Shown here: positions 26,108 to 35,389 of the stretch, in pieces | How positions within the stretch are numbered: position 1 is the first letter of the stretch | How the letters are laid out: each line of letters starts with the position of its first letter | From: Nocardia blacklockiae | GTDB taxonomy: Bacteria; Actinomycetota; Actinomycetes; Mycobacteriales; Mycobacteriaceae | Length of the DNA: 64,000 bases | NCBI RefSeq assembly: GCF_015477355.1 | Contig: NZ_JADLRJ010000002.1 | Coordinates: 310,001-374,000, forward strand | Direction: 5' to 3' | The notes under the pieces: generated by a model | What the model was told of the DNA's origin: nothing | Databases searched by the model: none | What the model saw: only the letters and a program-made list of their open reading frames with translations | Made by a program: the position numbers and the translations under genes

Positions 26108-27001
26108 ATGAGACGACCGATCCGCCTCGCCGCGGCGCTGCTCGCCGCGGCCGCGCTGACCCTCACCGCCGCCTGCGATTCCGGCGCGCCTCCGATCAAC
26201 CTGTCGAACTCCGGACCGCCGGTGGCCACCGACGTCGACTTCCCGGCCGGGTCGACGATGCGGCGGCTGCACGACGACGGCCGGATCGCCATCGGCACCA
26301 AGTTCGACCAGCCGCTGTTCGGGCTGAAGAACCCGATCACCGGCCGACCCGAGGGCTTCGACGCCGAGATGGGCAAGCTGATCGCCGCGCGGCTCGGCAT
26401 CCCGGCCGACCACATCGACTGGGTCGAGACCGTCTCGGCGAACCGGGAACCGTTCCTGCAGCAGGGCCGCGTCGACGCCGTCATCGCCACGTACACGATG
26501 AACGACCAGCGCAAGCAGATCATCGACTTCGCCGGGCCGTATTACGTTGCGGGGCAAGCGTTCATGGTGCGCCGCGGCAACCCGGCAAAGATCGCCGCGC
26601 CGGACGACCTCACCGGCCGCGCCGTCTGCGCGGTGGAGGGTTCGGCGTCCTCCACCAACGTCCGCCACCGGGTGCCCGGCGCGCACGTCGTGCTGTTCGA
26701 CAGCTACAGCAAGTGCGCGGAGGCGCTGAAGAACGGCCAGGTGGTCGCCATGACCACCGACAACACCATTCTCGGCGGGCTGCGCAGCCTCGACCCGGAC
26801 GCCTTCGAACTCGTGCCCGGCACCTTCACCCAGGAGCCCTACGGCATCGGAATCGCCCGGGGCCGCGCCGATTTCGTGCGCTTCGTCGACGACACGCTGC
26901 GTGCCGCCTTCGCCGACGGCACCTGGGCGGCCGCCTGGGACCACACCGCCGGTCGCGTCCTCGGCGCCGCGCCGCCACCCCCGGATCTCGACACCTACTG
27001 A
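26108..27001 (+). CDS. Polar amino-acid-type ABC transporter binding lipoprotein (GluB-like)
   Basis: 297 residues with a lipoprotein signal ending in LTAAC (about residue 23). The family-3 solute-binding fold is clear: IAIGTKFDQPLFGLKNPITGRPEGFDAEMGKLIAARLG, then GRVDAVIATYTMNDQRKQIIDFAGPYYVAGQAFMVRRG and EPYGIGIARG. This form is closest to glutamate or related carboxylate binders. Its operon partners are CoA-ligating enzymes, so the ligand may be an unusual amino- or ammonium-carboxylate rather than glutamate; that part is inference. Confidence 0.92.
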   Translation: MRRPIRLAAALLAAAALTLTAACDSGAPPINLSNSGPPVATDVDFPAGSTMRRLHDDGRIAIGTKFDQPLFGLKNPITGRPEGFDAEMGKLIAARLGIPADHIDWVETVSANREPFLQQGRVDAVIATYTMNDQRKQIIDFAGPYYVAGQAFMVRRGNPAKIAAPDDLTGRAVCAVEGSASSTNVRHRVPGAHVVLFDSYSKCAEALKNGQVVAMTTDNTILGGLRSLDPDAFELVPGTFTQEPYGIGIARGRADFVRFVDDTLRAAFADGTWAAAWDHTAGRVLGAAPPPPDLDTY

Positions 27002-27012
27002 GGGCCACCATC

Positions 27013-27663
27013 ATGCACGTACTCACCGAGAACGCCGCCCTGCTGGCACGGGCGTTCGCCACCACCCTGCTGCTCAGTGCCGGCGGCGGCGCGCTCGCCG
27101 TGGTCGCCGGGCTGCTCGTCGCCGTCGCGCGGATGTCGCCGGTGCCGTTCCTGCAACGCGCCGGAGCCGTCTACGTCGAGACGATCCGCAACACGCCGCT
27201 CACGGTCGTGTTCTTCCTGATCGTCTTCGTGCTGCCCCAGCTGGGGCTGACCATTCCGAGTTACGCGGTGGCGGCGATCGTCGCGCTGGGCTGCTACACC
27301 GCGGCCTTCGTCTCCGAGGCCGTGCGCGCGGGGGTCAACACCGTGGGCCGCGGCCAGGCCGAAGCCGCACGGGCGCTGGGGCTTTCGTTCACCGAGAACA
27401 TGCGGTTCGTGATCGTCCCGCAGGCCCTGCGCGCCGTCGTGCCGCCGCTGGCGAACGTGTGGATCGCGCTGGTGAAGAACACCTCGCTGGCGGCCGGTTT
27501 CGGCGTGCTCGAACTGACGGCGTCGGGGCAGCGGATCAACTTCCTGGACCCGGCCGCCGTCGTCCCGGCGCTGCTGTGGATCGCGGCGGCCTATCTCGTC
27601 ATCACCCTGGGGTCCGCTTTCGGATTCCGCAGGCTCGAGCACCGATTGGCGGTCGCGCGATGA
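27013..27663 (+). CDS. Polar amino-acid-type ABC transporter permease 1
   Basis: 216 residues with about five membrane helices. The HisM/GlnP signature is present: YVETIRNTPLTVVFFLIVFVLP and the EAA-like loop GQAEAARALGLSFTENMRFVIVPQALRAVVPPL, then KNTSLAAGFGVLEL. It starts 11 bases after the binding protein and overlaps permease 2 by four bases (ATGA). Together they form the heterodimeric channel. Confidence 0.92.
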   Translation: MHVLTENAALLARAFATTLLLSAGGGALAVVAGLLVAVARMSPVPFLQRAGAVYVETIRNTPLTVVFFLIVFVLPQLGLTIPSYAVAAIVALGCYTAAFVSEAVRAGVNTVGRGQAEAARALGLSFTENMRFVIVPQALRAVVPPLANVWIALVKNTSLAAGFGVLELTASGQRINFLDPAAVVPALLWIAAAYLVITLGSAFGFRRLEHRLAVAR

Positions 27664-28532
27664 ACACCTCCTTCCTCTACGACGAGCCCGGCCCGGACGA
27701 GCTGCGCCGGTCCCGGCTGATCGGCCTGGCCGCCGGCCTGCTCGCCGCGCTCGCCGTCGTCGCGATCCTGCTGCGGCTCGGCTCGCACGGGCAGCTCGAG
27801 CGCGCCCGGTGGGCGATCCTGCTCGACCCGGACACCGGTGTGCCGCAAGCGCTCTGGCAGGGCTACCGGGCCACGTTGCAGGCCGCCGGACTGGCCATGG
27901 TGATCGCCCTGGCGACCGGACTGCTGCTGGCGGCCGGGCGGCTGTCGGGATATCGGCCCGTGCGACTGGCGACCGGGGCCGTCGTCGAGGGCTTCCGCGG
28001 GGTGCCGCTGCTGCTGCTCATGCTGTTCGCGGCGCTGGGCCTGCCCCGCCTGGGCGTCGAACCGAGCCTGTTGCAGATCGTGGTGCTGGCGCTGGTCGCC
28101 TACAACTCCTCGGTGCTCTGCGAGATCTTCCGCGGCGGCATCCTCGCTCTGGACCGGGGCCAGACCGAGGCGGCCGAGGCCATGGGGCTCAACCGGGCCG
28201 TCGTGCTGGGCAGAATCCTGCTGCCGCAAGCGATTCCGTCCATGCTGCCGGTGCTGGTCAGCCAGATGGTGATCCTGCTCAAGGACACCTCGCTGGGTTT
28301 CATCGTCGGCTACGCCGAGCTGCTGCGCCAGGGCCGCTCCCTGGTCGAGTACTACGGCAGCCAGTACTCCATGCCGCTCTACGTCGGGGTCGCGGTGATC
28401 TACATCGCCACCAACTTCGCGATTTCGCTGCTGGCGCGGTGGCTCACCACGCGCCGCGGCGGGCGCACGAGAAAGCCTGCGGGCGGAGACCTTCCGCTCA
28501 CGCCCACACCGGTCGCCGGCGCTGCCCGCTGA
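27660..28532 (+). CDS. Polar amino-acid-type ABC transporter permease 2
   Basis: 290 residues. The N-terminal helix is LIGLAAGLLAALAVVAILLRL. VVEGFRGVPLLLLMLFAAL, GQTEAAEAMGLNRAVVLGRILLPQAIPSMLPVL (EAA-like loop) and KDTSLGFIVGYAELLRQG are the family blocks. It is longer than permease 1 because of an N-terminal extension and a basic C-terminal tail (RWLTTRRGGRTRKP). The start overlaps the permease 1 stop. It is followed after 27 bases by the first enoyl-CoA hydratase. Confidence 0.92.
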   Translation: MNTSFLYDEPGPDELRRSRLIGLAAGLLAALAVVAILLRLGSHGQLERARWAILLDPDTGVPQALWQGYRATLQAAGLAMVIALATGLLLAAGRLSGYRPVRLATGAVVEGFRGVPLLLLMLFAALGLPRLGVEPSLLQIVVLALVAYNSSVLCEIFRGGILALDRGQTEAAEAMGLNRAVVLGRILLPQAIPSMLPVLVSQMVILLKDTSLGFIVGYAELLRQGRSLVEYYGSQYSMPLYVGVAVIYIATNFAISLLARWLTTRRGGRTRKPAGGDLPLTPTPVAGAAR

Positions 28533-28559
28533 CCGTTTCGACAGAGGAGATCCCCTGCG

Positions 28560-29351
28560 ATGAACGCACCCACCGACGCCCCGACCGTGCTGGTGTCCCG
28601 CCGCGGACAGGTCGCGGTGCTGACGCTGAACCGGCCCGACCGGCTCAACGCCGTCAGCGAACAGCTCTACCGCGCCCTGCTCGACGCCCTCGTGACCGCC
28701 GACGACGATCCGCAGGTCAGGTGTGTGCTACTCACCGGGGCCGGGCGCGCGTTCTGCGTCGGCGCGGACCTGAAGGCACACGCCGCCGGGACCCGCACCC
28801 GCGCCGAACGGGAGAACTACGTGCTGCTCGGGCAGGAGGTGTGCCGGCAGTTGCAGACCATGTCCACCCCGGTGGTGGCCGCGGTGCACGGCTACGCCCT
28901 CGGCGCGGGCGCGGAGCTGGCGGTGAGCGCGGACTTCCTCGTGATCGCCGACGACGCCCGGATGGGCTTCCCGGAGGTCAGCATCGGCACCTTCGTCGGC
29001 GGCGGCGTCACCCACCGGCTGCCGCGGCTGCTCGGACTGCGCCGCGCGACCGATCTGCTGATTCTCGGCGAACGCTTCACCGGCGCAGAGGCTTTCGACT
29101 GGGGTCTCGCGCACGCCGCCGTGCCCGCCGACGACTTACTCGATGCCGCTGCGGCCCTGGCCGATTCGCTGTCCACCAAGGCGCCCCTGGCCCTGGCCCG
29201 GATGAAGGCGGCGCTGCGCCGCGACGATCCGCTGCACATCGCCCTGGACAGCGAGCCGCGAGATCTGCTGGCGCTCATGGAGACCGAGGACTGGGCCGAG
29301 GGCGTGGCGGCCTTCGCCGAACGCCGCGACCCGGTCTTCCGGGGGCGGTGA
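28560..29351 (+). CDS. Enoyl-CoA hydratase/isomerase family protein 1
   Basis: 263 residues of the crotonase fold. The oxyanion-hole segments are GRAFCVGADLKAH (about residue 60-75) and ALGAGAELAVSADFLVIADDARMGFPEVSIGTFVGGG (about 117-150). The second region carries Glu at the usual catalytic position (FPEVSIG), and the other catalytic residue lies in the GAGAELA strand. It may hydrate or isomerise the CoA ester made by the ligase four bases downstream. Neighbours suggest a side chain from the imported substrate. The exact reaction cannot be named. Confidence 0.9.
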   Translation: MNAPTDAPTVLVSRRGQVAVLTLNRPDRLNAVSEQLYRALLDALVTADDDPQVRCVLLTGAGRAFCVGADLKAHAAGTRTRAERENYVLLGQEVCRQLQTMSTPVVAAVHGYALGAGAELAVSADFLVIADDARMGFPEVSIGTFVGGGVTHRLPRLLGLRRATDLLILGERFTGAEAFDWGLAHAAVPADDLLDAAAALADSLSTKAPLALARMKAALRRDDPLHIALDSEPRDLLALMETEDWAEGVAAFAERRDPVFRGR

Positions 29352-29355
29352 GCCG

Positions 29356-31503
29356 ATGACATCCTCCGCCACGACCGCGCTCTCCGAACGCACCGCTCTG
29401 CGCCGACTACTCGATCCGCGGTCCATCGCGGTCGTCGGCGCGTCCACCGATCCGGCCAAGCGCGGCTACCAGGCCATCCGGGCGCTACAGGAATCCGGGT
29501 ACGCCCACCCCGTGTACCCGGTCAATCCCAAGGCCGCCGAGATTCTCGGGTTGGAGGTCGTCGCGAGTGTCGACCGGCTGCCGCCCGGCGTCGACGTCGC
29601 GCTGATCGCGGTGCCGGGCACCGCGGTGCCGGAGGTGCTGCGACAGTGCGCCGCCGCGGGTATCGCGGGAGCGGTGGTGCTGGCCAACGGTTTTCGCGAG
29701 ATCGGCGCGGCGGGCGAGCGGCTGGAGGCCGAACTCGCCGCCGCCGTCGCCGACAGCGGCATCCGCGTGATCGGACCCAACACCTCGGGTATCGCCAACG
29801 TCGACAGCGGCGCGAATCTGGTCGGGCTGCAAGACATTCCGCGCGGGCCGATCGCCGTCGTCACGCAGAGCGGGAACATGCTGCTGTCGTTGGTCAACGA
29901 CGTGCGCACCGGGCGCGGGCCGGGCCTGCACGCCTACGTCGGCCTCGGCAATCAGATCGACGTCCGCTACGACGAGTGCCTGACCGAACTCGCCGCCCAA
30001 CCGGGCTGCGCGGCGGTGGCCGTGCACTGCGAGGGCCTGATCGACGGGCGGGCGTTCCTCGTCGCCGCGGCCCGCGCGGCCACCCCGGTCGTGATGCTGC
30101 GCGGCGGCCGGTCGGCCGCCGGACAGCGGAACGCATTGTCGCACACCGGATCCGTGGCAGGCTCCGACGCGGTGGCCACCGCCGTGCTGCGCCAGGCCGG
30201 GGTGGAGACGGTGCAGCGCTCCGACGAACTCGCGGTGGTCGCCGGGGCGCTCGCCACCACCGCGCCGGTGCTGCCCGGGCGGCGGGTGGCCGTGCTCAGC
30301 GACGGCGGCGGGCACGCGACGCTGGCCGTCGACGCGCTCACGACGAGCGGGATCGAACCGGCCGAGCTCAGCGAGCCGACGCGGGCCGCGCTGCGCGAGT
30401 TGCTCGGTCCGGCCGCGACCGTGGCCGATCCGGTCGACGTCGCGGGCGCCACCGACGCCGATCCGACCGTCTTCGCCGCGGCCGCCGAGATCCTGATGGC
30501 CGATCCCGCGGTGGGGCTCATCCTGATCGTCGGCCTGTTCGGCGGCTACCACCTGCGGTTCGACAGCGCGCTCGAGGCCGCCGAGAACGAGACCGCGCAC
30601 CGGCTGCTCGCCGCCCACGCCGCGCACGGCACGCCGCTGGTCGTGCAGAGCTGCTACGCCGGCGCGGCGATCGACAATCACGACATCCTGCGGGCCGCGG
30701 GCGTGCCGGTGCTCGCCTCGATCGACCACGCCGTGCGGGTCACGGCCGCGCTGGAGCGGCGCGGGCGGCTGCTGGAGAGCGCCGGTCGACGTTCGTCGCT
30801 CGTCGTGCCCGACCCCGCGCCGCCGGTGGCCACCCGGCCGGGCGTGCTCGACGAGCCGATCGCGCGCAAGCTGCTCGAGGCGGCCGGAACACGCATCGGC
30901 CCTTGGGCTTTCGCGCGCACGCCGGAGGAGGTCCGCACGGCGGTCCGCGGTTTCGACCGGCCGTGCGCGGTGAAGGTCGTCTCCCCTCAGGTGGTGCACA
31001 AGTCCGAGGCCGGGGGTGTGCGGCTCGACGTCACGCCCGACGACGCCGTCGCGCGGACGCGGGACATCATCGACTCGGTACACGGTGCCGTGCCGGACGC
31101 CCGGATCGACGGCATGATCGTCACGCCCATGGCGCCGCGCGGGGTGGAACTGCTCGTCGGGGCCACCCGCGACCCGATCTTCGGGCCCGTCGTCGCGTTC
31201 GGCAGCGGCGGCGTGCTGGTCGAGGCGCTGGCCGACGTGACCTTCCGGGCCGCGCCGTTCACCGAACTCGAGGCGCACGAGATGATCCGGGAGACGATCG
31301 CCTCGCGACTGCTCGACGGGTACCGGCACCTGCCCGCGGTCGACCGCACCGCGCTGGCCCGGTTCCTCGTGCACGTCGGCGACCTAATCGCCGCCCACCC
31401 CGAGATCGCGGAACTGGACCTCAATCCCGTCGTCGCCGCGGGAACGGGCATAGTTCCGGTGGATGTCCGGATCGTCATCGCCACCGAGGAGGACCCGTCG
31501 TGA
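29356..31503 (+). CDS. Fused ADP-forming acyl-CoA synthetase (acetate-CoA ligase type)
   Basis: 715 residues that fuse both subunits of the NDP-forming ligase. The order is CoA-binding Rossmann domain (VVGASTDPAKRGYQAIRAL, about 20-40), succinyl-CoA ligase-like flavodoxin domains with the phospho-His in LSHTGSVAGSDAV (His near 258), and a C-terminal ATP-grasp domain (KVVSPQVVHKSEAGGVRLDV, FGSGGVLVEAL, ELDLNPVVA). It joins a carboxylic acid to CoA with ATP and makes ADP and phosphate. It lies between two crotonase genes, with gaps of 4 and overlap of 4 bases, so the three enzymes form one pathway fed by the upstream transporter. Confidence 0.92.
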   Translation: MTSSATTALSERTALRRLLDPRSIAVVGASTDPAKRGYQAIRALQESGYAHPVYPVNPKAAEILGLEVVASVDRLPPGVDVALIAVPGTAVPEVLRQCAAAGIAGAVVLANGFREIGAAGERLEAELAAAVADSGIRVIGPNTSGIANVDSGANLVGLQDIPRGPIAVVTQSGNMLLSLVNDVRTGRGPGLHAYVGLGNQIDVRYDECLTELAAQPGCAAVAVHCEGLIDGRAFLVAAARAATPVVMLRGGRSAAGQRNALSHTGSVAGSDAVATAVLRQAGVETVQRSDELAVVAGALATTAPVLPGRRVAVLSDGGGHATLAVDALTTSGIEPAELSEPTRAALRELLGPAATVADPVDVAGATDADPTVFAAAAEILMADPAVGLILIVGLFGGYHLRFDSALEAAENETAHRLLAAHAAHGTPLVVQSCYAGAAIDNHDILRAAGVPVLASIDHAVRVTAALERRGRLLESAGRRSSLVVPDPAPPVATRPGVLDEPIARKLLEAAGTRIGPWAFARTPEEVRTAVRGFDRPCAVKVVSPQVVHKSEAGGVRLDVTPDDAVARTRDIIDSVHGAVPDARIDGMIVTPMAPRGVELLVGATRDPIFGPVVAFGSGGVLVEALADVTFRAAPFTELEAHEMIRETIASRLLDGYRHLPAVDRTALARFLVHVGDLIAAHPEIAELDLNPVVAAGTGIVPVDVRIVIATEEDPS

Positions 31504-32300
31504 CCGAGCCCGTACTGATCGAACGCACCGGCGACGTCGTCGTGTGGACGCTCAACAACCCGCAGGCCCGCAACCCGATCTCCGAGGCCGAGACCGTCGA
31601 CGCGCTGGAGCGGGCCGTCCATGCCGTCAACACCGATCCCTCGGTGCGGGTGGCGATCCTGACCGGGGCGGGGACCGCGTTCTCCTCCGGCGGCAATGTG
31701 AAACACATGCGCGACCGGACCGGGATGTTCGGCGGATCCGCCGCCGAGTTGCGGCAGGGCTACCGGCACGGCATCCAGCGCATCCCGAAAGCGCTGTACC
31801 ACTGCGAGATTCCGACCATCGCCGCGGTCAACGGACCGGCGGTCGGGGCGGGGTGCGATCTGGCGCTCATGTGCGACATGCGAATTGCCGCCCGCACCGC
31901 GACCTTCGCCGAGAGCTTCGCCAAGGTCGGCATCATTCCCGGTGACGGCGGCGCCTGGCTGCTGCCGCGAGCGGTCGGCATGGCGCGCGCCAGCGAGATG
32001 GCGTTCACCGGCGAGGCGATCGACGCGGCGACCGCGCTGGACTGGGGACTGGTCTCGGCGGTCGTCGAACCCGAGGAACTGCTCGACGCCGCCCGGAAGC
32101 TGGCCGACCGGGTCGCCGCCAATCCGCCGCAGGTGTTGCGGATGACGAAAAAGCTGCTGCGCGAAGGGCAGTGGCAGAGCCTGGACAGCCTGCTCGAACT
32201 CTCCGCCGCGCTGCAGGCCATCGCGCACGGGACCGAGGACCACCAGGAGGCCGTCAGCGCCATGCTGGAGCGACGCCCGCCGCGCTTCACCGGGCGCTGA
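31500..32300 (+). CDS. Enoyl-CoA hydratase/isomerase family protein 2
   Basis: 266 residues, crotonase fold. GTAFSSGGNVKHMRDRTG (about residue 58-75) and GPAVGAGCDLALMCDMRIAARTATFAESFAKVGIIPGDGGAWLLPRAVG (about 105-155) are the substrate-binding and catalytic regions, with Glu in the second and Asp in IIPGDGG. The insertion MFGGSAAELRQGYRHGIQRIPKALYH matches longer bacterial hydratases, including those used for unsaturated side chains. GTG 31500 overlaps the ligase stop by four bases. It is the last gene of the operon. The two crotonases differ clearly in sequence, so they should not be redundant. Confidence 0.9.
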   Translation: MTEPVLIERTGDVVVWTLNNPQARNPISEAETVDALERAVHAVNTDPSVRVAILTGAGTAFSSGGNVKHMRDRTGMFGGSAAELRQGYRHGIQRIPKALYHCEIPTIAAVNGPAVGAGCDLALMCDMRIAARTATFAESFAKVGIIPGDGGAWLLPRAVGMARASEMAFTGEAIDAATALDWGLVSAVVEPEELLDAARKLADRVAANPPQVLRMTKKLLREGQWQSLDSLLELSAALQAIAHGTEDHQEAVSAMLERRPPRFTGR

Positions 32301-32303
32301 GGT

Positions 32304-33914
32304 TCAGCCGAAGGGCGGCGGGGCGGCGGGTTCGAGCCGCAGCACCCGGTTGCCGAGCATGATCTCCGCGCCCTGCACCAGCACCATGGGCTGGTTGGGG
32401 GTCAGGCGGATCCAGTCGTGGTAGCCGGGCAGGCGGGCCCGGGTGCCGTTGGTGGAGCCGCGGTCCACCAACGTGACATCCCAGTTCACCAGGCGGATCT
32501 CGGCGTGCGCGCGGGACATGCCGCCCGAGGTGTCCTCGATCTTCAACGGCATCAGGCCGTGCCGGGCGGCGTCGGAACTCTCGGGGTCGCGGCCGATCAC
32601 CGCGTCGGCGGCGAGCAGGTAGGTCATGCCGTCGTCGAGCACCAGCATGCCCAGCGGCGGGCGCACCACGTCCGCCGGCGCCTGGGTCTGGTCCACCGGC
32701 ATCCCGCACACGGTGCAGAACGCCGACCGCGGATCACTGGGATGCGCTCGCGCACAACGGAACCCGACCACCTTCACCGTCAGCGAGGTGGCGCGCGTCG
32801 TCGCCTCCATCCGGCGCTCCAGATCCGGATCCGGCACCGGATCGATCCCCCCGGCCCCCACCAGCGGCTCGGAACCCGTTGCGGGCATAGGCGTCTCGGT
32901 AGTCGGCGGCACCGGCCGCCCCAACTGCGTCTCCGCCAGCCGCGCCGCGAGATCCGCAGCCCCCGAGCCGATCCCAGCGATCGGCCCCGACCCGTGATCC
33001 GCGCCGACTCTGCCACCCGCGACCGCCTTTCCGGCCGCGCTTCCGCTCGAGTCGAAGCCCGCAGCAGCGCTGGGCTCGAAGCCCGCCCCCGTGCTCGGGT
33101 CAAAGCCCGCCCCCGTGCTCGGGTCGAAGACCGCGCCCGTGCTCGGATCGAAGCCCGGCCCTGCGCTCGCGCCCGAGCCGCTGCCTGCGCCTAGCGCGGC
33201 GGCTCCGGAGCCGGGTGCGTCGCCTGCGCGCTGGAGCGGTCTCGGTGCGTTCGGAAGGTGTTCGTGCGCTTGGGCTTCCGGCCGGGTGGGGGGCGCGGGG
33301 CGCGGTTCGGCAGGGGAAGGCGCGGTGTCCGTGCGCCGGTGCGCGCCCCCGGGCGGACGGACCCGGTCCCGCGCGCGGGTCCGCTCGCCCTCGAACCAGA
33401 CGATTACGCCCGCGGCCGGTGCCACGCCCTCCACCAGTGCGCCGATGCCGCGCTCGGGGATTTCGGGGGCGTCGCCGTCGTCGTCGATGTAGAGGGCCGC
33501 GGCGCGGGACGGGGGCGCGGCCACCCGGTCGACGGTGAACGCCGCGTCCTCGCCGCGGTAGTGCTCGATGCCGTGCTCCCCGACCAGGATCGCGGTCACC
33601 GCGCCGTGCAGGAAGATCGCCAGCCCGCCCGTGTCCGCCTGCGACAGGATGCCCAGATCGATCGGCCGGTCCGGACTGATCTGCTCGGCATCGCGCATCA
33701 GCCAGCGCGTCGCCTCCCGCGCGACCAGTCGACCCGGTCCGGCGGGCGCCTGCTCGGACGCCTCGGCCACCAGTTGGGCCAAGGCCTCGGCGGCGCGCAT
33801 CGCCGGGGAATCCGGTGTGACGCGGCCGGGTTCGCGGTGCCCGACCAGCACCACCGCGCCCGCGATGCGGACCACCACATGGCTGCCGGTGACAACCTCG
33901 ACCTGCCGATCCAT
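32304..33914 (-). CDS. FHA-domain protein of the T7SS locus
   Basis: About 536 residues. The N-terminal ~180 residues form a domain I do not recognise (VVVRIAGAVVLVGHREPGRV, FLHGAVTAILVGEHG). A Pro/Ala/Gly linker contains a repeated GFDPSTGA motif. A zinc-ribbon remnant (CARAHPSDPRSAFCTVCGMP) comes next, and the C-terminal FHA domain has GRDPES, SRAHAEIRL and DRGSTNGT (about residues 425-500). FHA domains bind phosphothreonine, so it may read the output of a kinase such as the one at 55414. ATG 33914 was chosen; TTG 33917 sits better (nine bases) behind AGGAGG. The gene is divergent from the lipoprotein at 34054. Confidence 0.85.
   Translation of the reverse strand: MDRQVEVVTGSHVVVRIAGAVVLVGHREPGRVTPDSPAMRAAEALAQLVAEASEQAPAGPGRLVAREATRWLMRDAEQISPDRPIDLGILSQADTGGLAIFLHGAVTAILVGEHGIEHYRGEDAAFTVDRVAAPPSRAAALYIDDDGDAPEIPERGIGALVEGVAPAAGVIVWFEGERTRARDRVRPPGGAHRRTDTAPSPAEPRPAPPTRPEAQAHEHLPNAPRPLQRAGDAPGSGAAALGAGSGSGASAGPGFDPSTGAVFDPSTGAGFDPSTGAGFEPSAAAGFDSSGSAAGKAVAGGRVGADHGSGPIAGIGSGAADLAARLAETQLGRPVPPTTETPMPATGSEPLVGAGGIDPVPDPDLERRMEATTRATSLTVKVVGFRCARAHPSDPRSAFCTVCGMPVDQTQAPADVVRPPLGMLVLDDGMTYLLAADAVIGRDPESSDAARHGLMPLKIEDTSGGMSRAHAEIRLVNWDVTLVDRGSTNGTRARLPGYHDWIRLTPNQPMVLVQGAEIMLGNRVLRLEPAAPPPFG
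33058..33165. repeat. 30-base tandem repeats coding GFDPSTGA(x) in the FHA protein
   Basis: Three to four near-identical 30-base units (around GTGCTCGGGTC and variants) encode GFDPSTGAGFDPSTGAVFDPS-like repeats. They lie in the linker between the N-terminal domain and the zinc-ribbon/FHA part. Confidence 0.7.
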
Positions 33915-34053
33915 CAACGGAATCGGCCTCCTGGTCGGGTCTGCGCGGTCGTCACCACATGCACCAGGTTAAGGCAAACCGTTCGCACCCGACCCCCGCC
34001 CGCCTCCGGTCCGGTAATTTGATACGAGCACCGGGAGGAACGGGGGCTGGTTC

Positions 34054-35244
34054 ATGCGCCGGAGAACATGTGCACCACTCGTCGTCGCAGTCGTCGCGCT
34101 GGCGGGACTGCTGGCCGGGTGCGGCGCGAAAGGCACACCGCTGGCGGCGGAATTGGATGTGCGCACCCTCGATGTCGGGCCGTACGCCGTCGACCGCTAC
34201 GACTACAGCCGCCACTCCGCCGGGGACGGCGCGCTGCTGGAGGGCATGCGCATGTCGCAGGCCGTGGTGCCGACCGTGCGCATCGATCCGGCATTGTCGA
34301 TCGGCGCGGGCGGTCGCGTGGTGCCCGACAGCGAGAACGCCACCGACCATCTGCTCGCCGGAGTCTCCAAGGCGGTGCTGGACCGGCGCAGCATGGTGGT
34401 GGGTTACGTGGCCGGCGGCGCCGATCGGGCCGAGGTGCCCGCGCCCGGTGCCACCGCGATCACCAACCTGGTCCTGCGCTTCCCCGACGCGCAGACCGCG
34501 GCCCTGGCCGCCCGCGAACTCGAGGACGCCGACTTCGGCGTCGCGCCCGACGTGAACCGGAAGCTCACGCTGCCGCAGTATCCGGACGCGTTCATCCACT
34601 ATCGGCCCGGCGTCGCCAACATCGGCACCTTCATGGCCTATCGGGAATTCGTGATCTCGCTGTTCGTCGAGCGCCCGCGCCCGGAGGAGCCGGACCTGCT
34701 CGCCTGGGTGCAGAAGACGCTCGACGCCCAGGTGCCCGCGCTGGACCGGTTCCAGCCGACCCCGCAGAACCGCCTGAGCGAACTCCCCCTGGACCCGGAC
34801 CGGCTGCTGGCCCGCGCGGTGGTCCGCGACCGCGACCAGAAGGCCGACGCCGACCGGTTCGCGGTGTTCGGCGCGCCGGCCTTCGTGCACCCGGCCACCG
34901 ACGAGTCGGCCCGCCAGCGCCTGGTCGAGGACACGGGCCTGGACGCGATCGCCATCGCCGAGACGAGTTCGGTGCTGCGCGTACGTGACTCGGACGCGGG
35001 CGCCCGCCTGATCAACGGCCTGATCACCGGTTCCGGCTCGCAGTACGATCCGGTCACCGCGCCCGCCGGCGTGCCCGGCGCGAAGTGCCTGCAGCTCAAC
35101 AGCAAAGGCAACAGCCGCGACGAGGCCGCCTACCGCTGCTACATCCCCTACCGCCGGTACGTCCAGGTCGTCGTCGCCGACAGTCAGCAGGACGTCGGGT
35201 ACCGCACCGCCGCCGCCTACGCGCTGATGGCCAACAACTACTGA
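34054..35244 (+). CDS. DUF7373 family lipoprotein 1
   Basis: 396 residues with a lipoprotein signal ending in LLAGC (about residue 23). The mature start ELDVRTLDVGPYAVDRYDY is the family hallmark (DxxxLDxGxY). Further shared blocks are LRFPDAQTAALAARELEDADF, YPDAFIHYRP, LDRFQPTPQNRLSELPLDPDRLLARAV, and a Cys-bearing C-terminus KCLQLNS...AYRCYIPYRRYVQVVVADSQQDVGYRTAAAYALMANNY. Function is not established. It is divergent from the FHA gene and heads the T7SS accessory genes. Four relatives occur at 52843-59460. Confidence 0.88.
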   Translation: MRRRTCAPLVVAVVALAGLLAGCGAKGTPLAAELDVRTLDVGPYAVDRYDYSRHSAGDGALLEGMRMSQAVVPTVRIDPALSIGAGGRVVPDSENATDHLLAGVSKAVLDRRSMVVGYVAGGADRAEVPAPGATAITNLVLRFPDAQTAALAARELEDADFGVAPDVNRKLTLPQYPDAFIHYRPGVANIGTFMAYREFVISLFVERPRPEEPDLLAWVQKTLDAQVPALDRFQPTPQNRLSELPLDPDRLLARAVVRDRDQKADADRFAVFGAPAFVHPATDESARQRLVEDTGLDAIAIAETSSVLRVRDSDAGARLINGLITGSGSQYDPVTAPAGVPGAKCLQLNSKGNSRDEAAYRCYIPYRRYVQVVVADSQQDVGYRTAAAYALMANNY

Positions 35245-35389
35245 CGAAACCCGCTGTCCGGCAACGCGAGAGCAATAGGCGTCCGGATCGGCTGGCGACA
35301 CTCCCGGTCGATCTGAGATGATCGGCGCGACGAGCCGCCCGCTCGGCCGGTTCGCGGTGTAGGCCCGATGCGAGGAAGGGGGGTGCGGT

